Assembly: GCA_900470805.1 (NCBI GenBank)
Contig: UCCA01000030.1
Span: 1 to 64,000, forward strand
Length of the DNA stretch: 64,000 nucleotides
Reading direction: 5' to 3'
DNA from: Hyphomicrobiales bacterium
Lineage (GTDB): Bacteria > Pseudomonadota > Alphaproteobacteria > Rhizobiales > Rhizobiaceae
The notes under the pieces were generated by a model. That model was not told the DNA's origin, made no database searches, and saw nothing but the letters and a program-made list of their open reading frames with translations. This document shows, in pieces, positions 34,129 through 45,331 of the stretch. The position numbers were made by a program, and so were the translations under genes. Numbering within the stretch: position 1 is the stretch's first letter; every line of letters begins with the position of its first letter.

Positions 34129-34486
34129 TTGAACCTGCCGGGAGCGGCGTCGTTCGCTCCCTCGTCTTTCTTGCTGCGTCTTCCTCGGGCTTGTCCCGAG
34201 GATCTAAACACGCCGCCCGGAATGCGACATCTATGGATACTCGCGAAACCAGAATCCCCGCAGCAGGTCTCGGACTGCCGATTCACGCCAAGTTTCAATC
34301 TCCGTCGAACAAGTGGGCTGCCTGTCAGATACTCGGCACAAGGCCGAGTATGAAGGTGGGGCGGTGCGCCGTCATCAAGGCGTGACCGATCGACTTTGCG
34401 TTGCAGGATCGGCGGCGTTGGTGCATTATTCGTTGTCGCGGGCCCTTCCATCGGAGCGTTTCCGCGACCAGTGTGAGGTGTCTTCC
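34129..34486. repeat. Intergenic terminator hairpin and palindromic repeats
   Basis: GGGAGCG 34140-34146 pairs with CGCTCCC 34155-34161 just after soxG and is followed by a T-rich stretch, a likely terminator. TCCTCGGGCTTGTCCCGAGGA begins near 34182, a short palindrome of a type common in rhizobial intergenic repeats. A hairpin ATACTCGG...CCGAGTAT lies at about 34329-34350. No gene is seen; VOC gene expression must begin in this region. Confidence 0.55.
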
Positions 34487-34888
34487 ATGATGCTGCATCA
34501 CGTTTCCATTGTCGTGACCGATATCGACCGCTCCGTCGCATTCTATCGCGATGTCTTCGGCCTCGAGCAGATCGAGCGGCCAGCATTCGATTCCATCGGG
34601 GCATGGTTTGCCTGCGGGGCGCAGCAAATCCACCTGATCGTCAATCCATCCGGCACGCTGCGACGCACCGCGACCATCGACACCACCGACGGACATGTCG
34701 CGTTCCGCACAGACGACTTCGACGCCTGTCTGAAGGGGCTGATGGCACGGGGTTTCAGGGAGGATGCGCCGGACGGCGATCCGTGGAAATTGCATCTGAG
34801 GCTCGAGGGTCCGGCCGGCTTTCCGCAGGCGTATCTGCTTGATCCGGATTGCAACATCATTGAGGTGAATGGGACAGGAGGCGGTTAG
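34487..34888 (+). CDS. VOC family (glyoxalase-like) protein
   Basis: The 133-residue protein is a single vicinal-oxygen-chelate domain: MMLHHVSIVVTDIDRSVAFYRDVFGLE supplies the first metal ligand His and the conserved FY, QQIHLIV the second region, DPDCNIIEVNG the Glu ligand. It is a metal-dependent lyase or dioxygenase-type fold with unknown substrate. GAGGTG lies 6-9 bases before the two possible ATGs (34487 or 34490). It stands alone. Confidence 0.85.
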   Translation: MMLHHVSIVVTDIDRSVAFYRDVFGLEQIERPAFDSIGAWFACGAQQIHLIVNPSGTLRRTATIDTTDGHVAFRTDDFDACLKGLMARGFREDAPDGDPWKLHLRLEGPAGFPQAYLLDPDCNIIEVNGTGGG

Positions 34889-34948
34889 ACTGAGGCTGAT
34901 GGTTGAGGGGCAGGACGGGTTGTCGGATCGGAGTTGCCAGTGACTGGA

Positions 34949-35374
34949 TCAGCAACTGACTATATCGATGTAACCGGTCGCGGCGATCGCTTGCATGGCT
35001 CTGTCGCGGGAAATGATCGGTATTCTTTTGACGCGCGCAGTTGCCATCAGATAGCAGTCGCCGGGATCCTTGTGTCCGGTCGCGGCGACCACGTTGGCCG
35101 CCTCGATCGCAATGTTCAGATTGATGGAGACCAGTTTTGCCGCGGTCTCCCGCACGGCTTGCCGAAACCATTTTCCGGCGTTGACGTCGCCTATTTCTGG
35201 GGCGTTTTTCGGCTTGCGAATGGCAAGCGACAACTCCCACGCCGTTATCGGAGATACGCAGAGAGAACCTGCCTCCTGGCTTTCACCGATTGCAACAAGT
35301 GCTTCGTCGGAGAGGGGTTGGGTTCCGCTGACCAGCCAGTAGAGAGCATGTGTGTCGAGCAGAACGCCTCGCAA
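34949..35374 (-). CDS. vapC: PIN domain ribonuclease toxin (VapC-like)
   Basis: The 141-residue PIN protein begins MRGVLLDTHALYWLVSGTQ with the catalytic Asp at residue 7; later acidic residues appear in ITAWELSLAI and KDPGDCYLMATA. It resembles the FitB-like PIN group. The partner ends 13 bp upstream, so this is a second toxin-antitoxin pair. Expected action is Mg2+-dependent RNA cleavage. Confidence 0.85.
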   Translation of the reverse strand: MRGVLLDTHALYWLVSGTQPLSDEALVAIGESQEAGSLCVSPITAWELSLAIRKPKNAPEIGDVNAGKWFRQAVRETAAKLVSINLNIAIEAANVVAATGHKDPGDCYLMATARVKRIPIISRDRAMQAIAATGYIDIVSC

Positions 35375-35387
35375 CCGTCTCTTGCCT

Positions 35388-35558
35388 CTACTTACGCTCG
35401 TCTTTCAGAGCCTGCGAGGCGATCGGCTTGGTCAGATCGATACCCTTGCGGATCTTCAGATCACTGTCTTTCAGCGCACCCGCGCCGCGTACGGTGACGG
35501 TCTTGCCCGTCTTCTCGTCGCGAACGATAACCGCTGATTGTGCTGCCGATTTTGCCAT
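35388..35558 (-). CDS. Putative antitoxin for the PIN toxin
   Basis: The 56-residue protein begins MAKSAAQSAVIVRDEKTGKT and is rich in Lys and Asp. It has no Phd or AbrB signature I recognise. A longer start at 35576 is possible. The stop is 13 bp before the PIN gene start, the normal antitoxin position and direction. Function is inferred from position alone; ribosome site is weak. Confidence 0.55.
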   Translation of the reverse strand: MAKSAAQSAVIVRDEKTGKTVTVRGAGALKDSDLKIRKGIDLTKPIASQALKDERK

Positions 35559-35630
35559 GGCCCGATCATAGGGCATCTGTCTTGCGAATACGACACTGGA
35601 TATTGGGGGGTGTTTTGGCGGAACGCGGGA

Positions 35631-35756
35631 TTACTCGCCGGGCTCGCTGTGATGCTTCCGCCATTCCCGTTCATGCAGGAGAACCGCAGCATAAGCGATG
35701 ATGCCGATGATTGCCGGCAAGCCGAAGGATAGGAAAAACAAACCACCGGTATTCAT
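35631..35756 (-). CDS. 41-residue membrane peptide
   Basis: The sequence begins MNTGGLFFLSFGLPAIIGII and has one transmembrane helix (about residues 5-27) and a charged tail HEREWRKHHSEPGE. The ATG at 35756 shares four bases with the stop of the upstream small gene (ATGA overlap) and has GAAGGGA 8-9 bases before it. No family is recognised. Confidence 0.55.
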   Translation of the reverse strand: MNTGGLFFLSFGLPAIIGIIAYAAVLLHEREWRKHHSEPGE

Positions 35757-35950
35757 GGTATGAGTCCCTTCAGTATTCTTCTCGCCAAATAATGCAATAG
35801 CGTAGCGACGAAAAGCCAACCACACAGGTATCCCGCCGACCAAAGGCCAGATAACTGATTGAAATTGCTTATATTATAGAGGACGCGTGAAGCACGCCGT
35901 CGATGCGCGATCAAGCGCGTTGGCCAATAGCCGTGTCCGCTCATTTTCAA
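35753..35950 (-). CDS. Possible small membrane protein coupled to the 41-residue peptide
   Basis: The frame encodes 65 residues, with a hydrophobic segment WLFVATLLHYLARRILKG after residue 40. It ends GLIP with a TGA overlapping the next ATG, which suggests translational coupling. The first 30 residues look less protein-like and the start is uncertain. No family is recognised. Confidence 0.4.
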   Translation of the reverse strand: MKMSGHGYWPTRLIAHRRRASRVLYNISNFNQLSGLWSAGYLCGWLFVATLLHYLARRILKGLIP

Positions 35951-35986
35951 GCAAACTCATCACGGCCCCCGCGCTCGTTTGTCCTG

Positions 35987-36472
35987 TCAAACGTCGTCAG
36001 GCCGATCCTTCGGGTCGAACTGGACGATGGTGATCCACTTGGCGGTGAGGGCAGGCTTGCGTTCGTTTTCGATCTCGATTGTCAGGTCGTAGGTGGTCAT
36101 CAGCATGCCTGCGCCGCGGAAGCGGGCGTCGGCGAGGATGAAGTGGCCGCGGATGCGGGCGCCGGATTTGACGGGCGCGACGAAGCGGACGGTGTCGAAG
36201 CCGTAGTTGATGCCCATCGTCTGCTCGCGCACCTTCGGCAGGCAGTTGTAGTTCATGGTCGAGAGCAGCGAGAGGGTGAGGAAGCCGTGGGCGATGGTGC
36301 CGCCGAAGGGGCTTTGCGCGGCGCGTTCCGGGTCCACATGGATGAACTGGTGGTCGTCGGTGGCATGGGCAAAAGCGTCGATCATCGTCTGATCGACGAG
36401 GATCCAGTCCGAAAGGCCGGTTTCCGTGCCGATCAGCCCGCGCACGTCGGCGAGCGAAATTTCCTTGACCAT
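35987..36472 (-). CDS. MaoC-like (R)-specific enoyl-CoA hydratase, NodN type
   Basis: The 161-residue protein is a hot-dog-fold hydratase. The catalytic pair Asp and His appears in QFIHVDPERAAQSPFGGTIAHGFLTLSLL near residue 45 (the D-x4-H motif of MaoC). It is the NodN/MaoC group known in rhizobia. It probably hydrates trans-2-enoyl-CoA to (R)-3-hydroxyacyl-CoA. A single gene, minus strand; the glgX gene follows on the same strand after 87 bp but is probably separately expressed. Confidence 0.85.
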   Translation of the reverse strand: MVKEISLADVRGLIGTETGLSDWILVDQTMIDAFAHATDDHQFIHVDPERAAQSPFGGTIAHGFLTLSLLSTMNYNCLPKVREQTMGINYGFDTVRFVAPVKSGARIRGHFILADARFRGAGMLMTTYDLTIEIENERKPALTAKWITIVQFDPKDRPDDV

Positions 36473-36559
36473 TGATTCCTCGTGAAATAGCAGCAGTTTA
36501 AAGTCTTACAATGCGTATAGGACGATTACGACAGGGAATTTCCCGCCGTCTTGAAGCTG

Positions 36560-38527
36560 TCAATTTTCAATCAAAAAAGCAACCGAGCGTGGTGCTACTT
36601 CGGCTTTCACCGTGGTCTTTCCTGTCCCTGCGGATGATAGCGGGCGCCAGGACGCCGTGCCGGGCAGGGAAAATGTCTGCGACGCGTGCGCGCGGTTGAA
36701 GAGCACGGCGAGGCGAACCTTGTCGCCGCTGTCGTTGTCCTTCGACGTCAGGATCATGCCGAGCGTCGAGAAGTCTGGCGCTTCCCACTCCGTCACGTGC
36801 ATCGTCTCGCCCGACGGCGAGATCCATGCGACATCGCCGTTGCCGGTGAAGAACTCGAATGTCGAGAAGACATCGAAGCGCCGGCGCAGCGAAGCGATGA
36901 AGGCGGTGTGCGATATCAGGTCCTCGTCCAGCTTCGACCAGTCGACCCAGGTGATATCGTTGTCCTGGCAATAAGCGTTGTTGTTGCCGCGCTGGCTGCG
37001 GCCGCCCTCGTCGCCCGCGGTCAGCATGATGGTGCCGCGCGTCGCAAACAGGGTGGAGAGCAGGGCCTTCAGGTCGGCGCGGCGGCGGGCGAGGATGTCG
37101 GGGTCGCCGGTTTCTCCCTCGGCGCCGTTGTTCCAGGAATGGTTTTCGTTGTGGCCGTCGCGATTGTCCTCGCCATTGGCCTCGTTGTGCTTGCCCGCGT
37201 AGGAGACGAGGTCGTTCAGCGTGAAGCCGTCATGGGCGGCGAGGAAGTTGACGCTGCGGGTGGCTGTGGCGCCGTTGCGGGCGAAGATGTCGGAGGAGCC
37301 CGCCAGCGCCGAGGCCAGCGCGCCGGTCTTGTGGTGATCGCCGCGCCAGTAGCACCTGAGGTCGTCACGGACGCGGTCGTTCCATTCGAGGAAAGGGGCC
37401 GGGAAGTTGCCGAGCTGGTAGCCGCCGGGGCCGATGTCCCAGGGCTCGGCGATCATGATGCGATCCGCCAACACCTCGTCTTCCAGCATCGCCGTCAGTG
37501 TCCCGCCGTGGGCCTGAAAGCCGGATGCTGTACGGCCGATGATCGGCGCGAGGTCGAAACGGAAGCCGTCGATGCCGGCGTGGAGCACGAAATGGCGCAA
37601 CGTGTGGATGATCAGCTGCCTGACGTAGGGGTGGTCGCAGGCGACGGTGTTGCCGGTGCCGGTGTCGTTGACCAGCGTGCCCGGCTGGCCATCGACGTGG
37701 CGCAGCAGGCTGAGATTGTCGAGGCCGCGCATGGAGAGCGTCGGACCGAAGCGGTCGCTCTCGCCGGTGTGGTTGAAGACCAGATCGAGGATGACACCGA
37801 TGCCTTCGGCGTGCAGTTTTTCGACTGTGTCGCGCAGTTCGGCGATGCCGCCGGGGACGAGGCGCGGGTCGAGCGCCATGAAGGCGACGGGGTTGTAGCC
37901 CCAGCCATTGGTGAGGCCGAGCGGGGGGAGGTGGCGTTCGTCGATCCAGGCGGTGATGGGCATCAATTCGATGGCGTCGACGCCGATGCGCTTGAGGTGG
38001 GCGATGACCGAGGGGTGGGCGAGCGCCGTGATCGTGCCGCGCTGGGCCTCCGGCACGTCTGGATGCAGCATGGTGAAGGGGCGGACCGCGACCTCGTAGA
38101 CGAAGCCGCCGGGGCGGAAGACGGGCTTTTGCGATGTGACATTGACGTCGCGGGTGACGATTGCCCGAGGGACGAGGTGCTGTGTGTCGGCACCAAATTT
38201 CGAGAGCAGCGGGTCAAAGCGGAAGGGGCGGTCGAGCTCTTTGGCGTAGGGATCCACCAGCAGTTTCGAGGCGTCGAACCAGAGGCCATCGTCGGGGGCG
38301 TAGGTGCCGTCGGCGCGGTAGCCGTAGCGGGCACCGGGGGTGATGCCTTCGACGAAGAGGTGGTGAACGTCGCCGTCGCGCGCCATCGGCAGGCGATCGG
38401 TCTCGCGACCGGTCTTGTCGAAGAGGCAGAGGTGGATGACGGTAGCGTCGCGGGAGCGGACGACGAAGGTCGCGCCGGTTTCAGTTAGGGTTACGCCTGG
38501 CGTGTCTTCGAAGGGTGAGGTCGGCAT
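36560..38527 (-). CDS. glgX: Glycogen debranching enzyme
   Basis: The 655-residue protein has an N-terminal CBM48/isoamylase domain (residues about 10-110) and a GH13 catalytic domain. Region I is DLVFNHTGES, region II GFRFDLAP with the nucleophile Asp, region III MIAEPWD with the acid Glu, region IV FLAAHDGFT. It hydrolyses alpha-1,6 branches of glycogen after phosphorylase action. It ends the six-gene glg cluster, separated from pgm by a 229-bp repeat region. Confidence 0.95.
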   Translation of the reverse strand: MPTSPFEDTPGVTLTETGATFVVRSRDATVIHLCLFDKTGRETDRLPMARDGDVHHLFVEGITPGARYGYRADGTYAPDDGLWFDASKLLVDPYAKELDRPFRFDPLLSKFGADTQHLVPRAIVTRDVNVTSQKPVFRPGGFVYEVAVRPFTMLHPDVPEAQRGTITALAHPSVIAHLKRIGVDAIELMPITAWIDERHLPPLGLTNGWGYNPVAFMALDPRLVPGGIAELRDTVEKLHAEGIGVILDLVFNHTGESDRFGPTLSMRGLDNLSLLRHVDGQPGTLVNDTGTGNTVACDHPYVRQLIIHTLRHFVLHAGIDGFRFDLAPIIGRTASGFQAHGGTLTAMLEDEVLADRIMIAEPWDIGPGGYQLGNFPAPFLEWNDRVRDDLRCYWRGDHHKTGALASALAGSSDIFARNGATATRSVNFLAAHDGFTLNDLVSYAGKHNEANGEDNRDGHNENHSWNNGAEGETGDPDILARRRADLKALLSTLFATRGTIMLTAGDEGGRSQRGNNNAYCQDNDITWVDWSKLDEDLISHTAFIASLRRRFDVFSTFEFFTGNGDVAWISPSGETMHVTEWEAPDFSTLGMILTSKDNDSGDKVRLAVLFNRAHASQTFSLPGTASWRPLSSAGTGKTTVKAEVAPRSVAFLIEN

Positions 38528-38756
38528 GCCGCGTTACCCCCCTCTGCCCTGCCGGGCATCTCCCCCGCAAGGGGGGAGATCGGCTGGGCGCACTGTTGGG
38601 TGCCCCGCTTCCTGCTCGAAGAATTCGCCGATGTGACGGTACTGTTTAGGCGAGCGGAAACCGCTTGCGATCTCCCCCCTTGAGGGGGAGATGCCCGGCA
38701 GGGCAGAGGGGGGTAGATGCATCCGCTGCTCCCGATCGGGCATTATGGAGGTGATC
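38528..38756. repeat. Inverted RIME-like repeat pair between glgX and pgm
   Basis: CCTCTGCCCTGCCGGGCATC at about 38541-38560 is inverted at about 38689-38708, and both copies carry a TCTCCCCC...GGGGGAGA palindrome internally. The two arms, about 45 bp each, lie about 90 bases apart. The layout is that of a rhizobial intergenic mosaic element. On the glg transcript it would form a long hairpin and may reduce glgX expression relative to pgm. Confidence 0.75.
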
Positions 38757-40388
38757 TCAGGTAATCACCGACGGCTGATCGCGGCCGGTGCGGGCCTTGA
38801 TGTCGGCGATGGTTTCGGCGGCGGCGATGAGGTCGGCCAGCGCTTCCTGGGTTTCGATGTTGTGGCGGCTGGAGTCGGGCTCGTAGCGCTCGATGTAGAC
38901 GCGCAGCGTTGCGCCCGAGGTGCCGGTGCCTGACAGGCGGAAGACGACGCGGGAGCCGCCCTCGAACATGATGCGGATGCCCTGATGCTCGCTGACCGAC
39001 TTGTCGATCGGATCATGGTAGGCGAAGTCGTCGGCCTTGACGACCTTCAGTGCGCCGAAGGTCTTGCCGACCAGCGTCGGCAGCTGGGCGCGCAGGTTGT
39101 CGACGAGGCCGTTGGCGGCGTCGGTGTCGACGCCCTCGTAATCGTGGCGCGAATAGTAGTTGCGGCCATAGGTCTGCCAATGCTGGGTGACGATGTCCTG
39201 GACGCTCTCGCCGCGCACGGCCAGGATGTTTAGCCACATCAGCACCGCCCACAGGCCGTCCTTCTCGCGGACGTGGTTGGAGCCGGTGCCGGCGCTCTCT
39301 TCGCCACAGATGGTCGCCATGTTGGCATCGAGCAGGTTGCCGAAGAACTTCCAGCCGGTCGGCGTCTCGTACATGCCGATGCCGCGCTTTTCAGCGACAC
39401 GGTCGGCAGCGCCAGACGTCGGCATCGAGCGGGCGATGCCGGTGAGGCCGCCGGAATAGCCGGGTGCGAGGTGGGCGTTGGCGGCGATGATCGCCAGGCT
39501 GTCGGATGGCGTCACGAAGATGCCGCGGCCGATGATCAGGTTGCGGTCGCCGTCACCGTCGGAGGCTGCGCCGAAATCGGGTGCGTCATCGCCCATCATC
39601 TCGTCGTAGAGTTCTTTGCAGTGGACGGGGTTCGGGTCCGGATGGTGGCCGCCGAAATCGGGCAGCGGCATGAAGTTGCGGACAGAGCCGGACGGTGCGC
39701 CGAGGCGGTTTTCGAAGATTTCCTTGGCGTAAGGGCCGGTGACGGCGCTCATCGCGTCGAAGGCGATGCGGAAGCCGAGGCTGACGAGGTTGCGGATGGC
39801 GCCGAAATCGAACAGCTCTTCCATCAGCGCGGTGTAGTCCTCGACCGAATCGAGAACCGCGAGAATCATGCCGCCCGGCAGTTCGTCCTTGCCGATGCGG
39901 TCGAGATTGACGTCGGGGAAGTCGGCGATCCTGTAGCTCTCGATCGTCTTGGTGTGGGCGTAGATCGCGTCGGTGATCTTCTCAGGCGCCGGGCCACCAT
40001 TGCTGATGTTGTACTTGATGCCGAAGTCTTCGGTCGGGCCGCCGGGATTGTGGCTGGCCGAAAGAATGATGCCGCCGAAGGCCTTGTACTTGCGGATGAC
40101 GTGCGAGGCAGCCGGGGTCGACAGGATGCCGCCCTTGCCGACGATCACCTTGCCGAAGCCATTGGCGGCGGCCATCTTGATCGCCTTCTGGATAACTTCC
40201 TTGTTGTAGTACCGTCCGTCGCCACCGATGACGAGGGTCTTGCCCTGATATCCCTCGAGCGAATCGAAGATCGACTGGACGAAGTTCTCGGCGTAGTTCG
40301 GCTGCTGGAATACCGGGACCTTCTTGCGCAGCCCAGACGTGCCGGGCTTCTGATCCTGATAGGGGGTGGTGGATACGGACTTGTTCAT
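38757..40388 (-). CDS. pgm: Phosphoglucomutase (alpha-D-glucose phosphate-specific)
   Basis: The 543-residue protein has the phosphoserine loop IILSASHNPGGP near residue 127, the Mg2+-binding DGDGDRN near residue 300 and a sugar-binding GEESAGTGSNH stretch near 365. It interconverts glucose-6-phosphate and glucose-1-phosphate, linking glycogen synthesis to central metabolism. It follows glgA by 6 bp in the glg cluster. Full length for the family. Confidence 0.95.
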   Translation of the reverse strand: MNKSVSTTPYQDQKPGTSGLRKKVPVFQQPNYAENFVQSIFDSLEGYQGKTLVIGGDGRYYNKEVIQKAIKMAAANGFGKVIVGKGGILSTPAASHVIRKYKAFGGIILSASHNPGGPTEDFGIKYNISNGGPAPEKITDAIYAHTKTIESYRIADFPDVNLDRIGKDELPGGMILAVLDSVEDYTALMEELFDFGAIRNLVSLGFRIAFDAMSAVTGPYAKEIFENRLGAPSGSVRNFMPLPDFGGHHPDPNPVHCKELYDEMMGDDAPDFGAASDGDGDRNLIIGRGIFVTPSDSLAIIAANAHLAPGYSGGLTGIARSMPTSGAADRVAEKRGIGMYETPTGWKFFGNLLDANMATICGEESAGTGSNHVREKDGLWAVLMWLNILAVRGESVQDIVTQHWQTYGRNYYSRHDYEGVDTDAANGLVDNLRAQLPTLVGKTFGALKVVKADDFAYHDPIDKSVSEHQGIRIMFEGGSRVVFRLSGTGTSGATLRVYIERYEPDSSRHNIETQEALADLIAAAETIADIKARTGRDQPSVIT

Positions 40389-40394
40389 TTTCTG

Positions 40395-41837
40395 TCACTT
40401 GCCTTTCGGGGCGAGGCTTGAATAGAGGGCAGCATAGCGCTCGGCGCTTTTCTCCCACGAAACATCCGATTTCATGCCCTGCTTTTGCAATTGGGTCCAG
40501 ACCTTTTGATCGGTGTAGAGATGTAGCGCACGGCGAACAGCGTGCAACAGACCTGACGCGGTCACCGGAGAGAATTGTATCCCGGTTGCCACTTTGGCTG
40601 CAAGGGCTGCGTGATTGGCGTCGATCACGGTATCTGCGAGGCCGCCGGTATGGGCGACGATCGGCACGCAGCCATAGCGCAGGCCGTAAAGCTGGGTGAG
40701 GCCGCAGGGTTCGAATCGCGACGGGATGATGATGGCGTCGCAGCCGGCCTGCATCAGATGCGACATCGGCTCGTTGTATCCGATCGAAACGCCGATGCGG
40801 CCGGGATGGCGGGCGGCGGCGGCGAGCAGCGAACCTTCGAGGGCCGGATCGCCGGAGCCAAGGATGGCGAGCTTGCCGCCCATGGCGACGATCTCGTCGG
40901 CGGTGGCCGCGATCAGGTCCATACCCTTTTGCCAGGTCAGGCGGCTGATGATGCAGAAGATTGGGGCGCTGTCCTGGTGGAGGCCGAAGAACTCGGCGAC
41001 GGAATGGCGGTTTTCGGCGCGGCTCTTCAGCGTGGCCGCGGTGTAATGGGTGTGGACGACGGGATCGGTGGCCGGGTTCCAGATGTCGGCGTCGATGCCG
41101 TTGACGATGCCGTGCAGCGCCTCGAGCCGGCTGGCGATGACGCCTTCCAGCCCCATGCCGAATTCTGCGTCGAGAATCTCGGTGGCGTAGGAGGGGCTGA
41201 CGGTGGTGATTGCATGTGCCGTCTTCAGGCCGCCCTTGAGGAAGCCGATATTGCCGTAATATTCGATGCTCTCGGTTGAGAACGCATGCGGCGGCAGGCG
41301 CAGGCCGGGCAGAATGTCGGCGCCGAACTGGCCCTGAAAGGCGATGTTGTGGATCGTCAGGATGCTTGGCAGCTCCGGCGTCGGGTAATAGCGCATGTAG
41401 ACCGGCGTCATCGCCGCCTGCCAGTCATGGGCGTGGACAAGATCCGGGCGCCAGCCGGGCATCAGGCCGGCGGCGATTTCGGCGGCGGCCAGCGACAGGG
41501 CGGCGAAGCGGCGCCAGTTGTCGGGGTAGTCCTTGCCGGTTGGGTCGAGATAGGGGCCGCCCGCCCTGTCGTAATAGGCGGGGGCGTCGAGCACGAGGAT
41601 ATCGAGACCCTCGTGCTTCACTTCCAGGACCGTCGCGGGCTCGCCCAGCAGATCATCGAAGGTCAGGCGCACGACGGGATCGGTGATCGCCCGCATGACG
41701 GCGGGATAGCCGGGCATGAGGGTTTTCGTTTCCACGCCGAAGCGCTTGAGCGCGATGGGCAGGGCGCCGGCCACATCGGCCAGGCCCCCTGTTTTCACCA
41801 ATGGGAAGACTTCGGACGAGACCGAAAGAACTTTCAT
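40395..41837 (-). CDS. glgA: Glycogen synthase (ADP-glucose dependent)
   Basis: The 480-residue GT5 enzyme begins MKVLSVSSEVFPLVKTGGLADV; KTGGL binds ADP-glucose. The C-terminal region has PSRFEPCGLTQLYGLRYG with the catalytic Glu and the TGGLADTV loop. It adds glucosyl units from ADP-glucose to alpha-1,4 chains. Gene spacing is 3 bp after glgC and 6 bp before pgm, typical of one operon. Confidence 0.96.
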   Translation of the reverse strand: MKVLSVSSEVFPLVKTGGLADVAGALPIALKRFGVETKTLMPGYPAVMRAITDPVVRLTFDDLLGEPATVLEVKHEGLDILVLDAPAYYDRAGGPYLDPTGKDYPDNWRRFAALSLAAAEIAAGLMPGWRPDLVHAHDWQAAMTPVYMRYYPTPELPSILTIHNIAFQGQFGADILPGLRLPPHAFSTESIEYYGNIGFLKGGLKTAHAITTVSPSYATEILDAEFGMGLEGVIASRLEALHGIVNGIDADIWNPATDPVVHTHYTAATLKSRAENRHSVAEFFGLHQDSAPIFCIISRLTWQKGMDLIAATADEIVAMGGKLAILGSGDPALEGSLLAAAARHPGRIGVSIGYNEPMSHLMQAGCDAIIIPSRFEPCGLTQLYGLRYGCVPIVAHTGGLADTVIDANHAALAAKVATGIQFSPVTASGLLHAVRRALHLYTDQKVWTQLQKQGMKSDVSWEKSAERYAALYSSLAPKGK

Positions 41838-41840
41838 CGC

Positions 41841-43103
41841 TTACAAATCCAGCTTGTCGATCATCGGTTGCGTGATGAGGCAGATGCCGCCCTCGGAACG
41901 GCGGAAACGCTTGGCGTCGAGAACAGGATCCTCGCCGACGACCAAACCTTCCGGAATGACGACGCCGTGGTCGATGACAACGTTGCTCAGCTGGGCGTGG
42001 CGGCCGATCTTGACGCTCGGCAGGACCACGGCACTCTCGAGCTTCGAGTAGGAGTTGGCGCGCACGCCGGTGAACAGCAGGCTGTTGTTCAGCGTCGCAC
42101 CCGAGATGATGCAATCGCCGGCGACGACCGAGGAGGTGGCCGAGCCGCGGCGGTTTTCGTCGTCGTGGACGAACTTGGCCGGCGGCGAGATTTCGGCGTA
42201 GGTCCAGATCGGCCAAGACTTGTCGTAGATGTCGAGCTCGGGAACGATCGCCGTCAGGTCGATATTGGCCTGCCAGTAGGCGTCGATGGTGCCGACGTCG
42301 CGCCAGTAGGGCTCGCGCTCGAAATCGGAGCGAACGCAGGAATTGGCGAAGCGGTGGGCGACGGCCTTACCGTTCTTGACGATATAAGGGATGATGTCCT
42401 TGCCGAAGTCGCGGCTGGAGTTCGGATCGGCGGCGTCGCGGCGCAGTTCCTCGATCAGGAACTTGGTGTGGAAGACGTAGATGCCCATCGAGGCGAAGGC
42501 GCTCTCCGGCTTGCCGGGGATGGCCGGCGGATCGGCGGGCTTCTCGACGAAATCGATGATGCGGTCCTGCTCGTCGACATGCACAACGCCGAAGCCCACG
42601 GCTTCCATGCGCGGCACCTCGAGGCAGCCGATGGTGACGTCGGCGCCTGAATCGACATGCTGCTGCAGCATGTATTCATAGTCCATCTTGTAGACATGGT
42701 CGCCGGCGAGGATGACCATGTATTCGACGCCGTAGTCCTGGATGATGTCGATGTTCTGATAGACGGCGTCGGCCGTGCCTTCGTACCACTGCGTTTCGGA
42801 AACGCGCTGGGAGGCCGGCAGAATGTCGAAGCTTTCGTTTCGCTCGGGGCGGAAGAAGTTCCAGCCGCGCTGCATATGGCGGATCAGCGAGTGCGCCTTG
42901 TACTGGGTGGCGACGCCGATGCGGCGGATACCCGAATTGAGCGCGTTCGACAGCGCGAAGTCGATGATGCGCGATTTGCCGCCGAAATAGACCGCCGGTT
43001 TGGCGCGTCGGTCGGTGAGTTCCTTCAGGCGGCTTCCCCGGCCACCGGCAAGAACATAGGCCATTGCATCGCGGGCAAGTGGCTGAATGCGTTTTTCTAC
43101 CAT
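41841..43103 (-). CDS. glgC: Glucose-1-phosphate adenylyltransferase
   Basis: The 420-residue protein has the nucleotide-binding motif AYVLAGGRGSRLKELTDRRAKPAV near residue 15 and a C-terminal beta-helix. It forms ADP-glucose from ATP and glucose-1-phosphate, the controlled step of glycogen synthesis. The start at 43103 is placed after GGGAGGAATACA; an upstream in-frame ATG is less likely. 420 residues matches the usual length in this bacterial group. Confidence 0.96.
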   Translation of the reverse strand: MVEKRIQPLARDAMAYVLAGGRGSRLKELTDRRAKPAVYFGGKSRIIDFALSNALNSGIRRIGVATQYKAHSLIRHMQRGWNFFRPERNESFDILPASQRVSETQWYEGTADAVYQNIDIIQDYGVEYMVILAGDHVYKMDYEYMLQQHVDSGADVTIGCLEVPRMEAVGFGVVHVDEQDRIIDFVEKPADPPAIPGKPESAFASMGIYVFHTKFLIEELRRDAADPNSSRDFGKDIIPYIVKNGKAVAHRFANSCVRSDFEREPYWRDVGTIDAYWQANIDLTAIVPELDIYDKSWPIWTYAEISPPAKFVHDDENRRGSATSSVVAGDCIISGATLNNSLLFTGVRANSYSKLESAVVLPSVKIGRHAQLSNVVIDHGVVIPEGLVVGEDPVLDAKRFRRSEGGICLITQPMIDKLDL

Positions 43104-43123
43104 TGTATTCCTCCCACCAGTCT

Positions 43124-45327
<2,204 letters not shown>

Positions 45328-45331
<4 letters not shown>

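Noticed and set aside
36686..38488. 600-codon plus-strand reading frame opposite glgX
   Set aside because: GlgX catalytic regions are all intact on the other strand; this frame has only Val/Gly/Glu-rich text with no motif.
38534..38743. 69-codon frame across the repeat between glgX and pgm
   Set aside because: It lies wholly inside the inverted repeat; such frames are often annotated by mistake.
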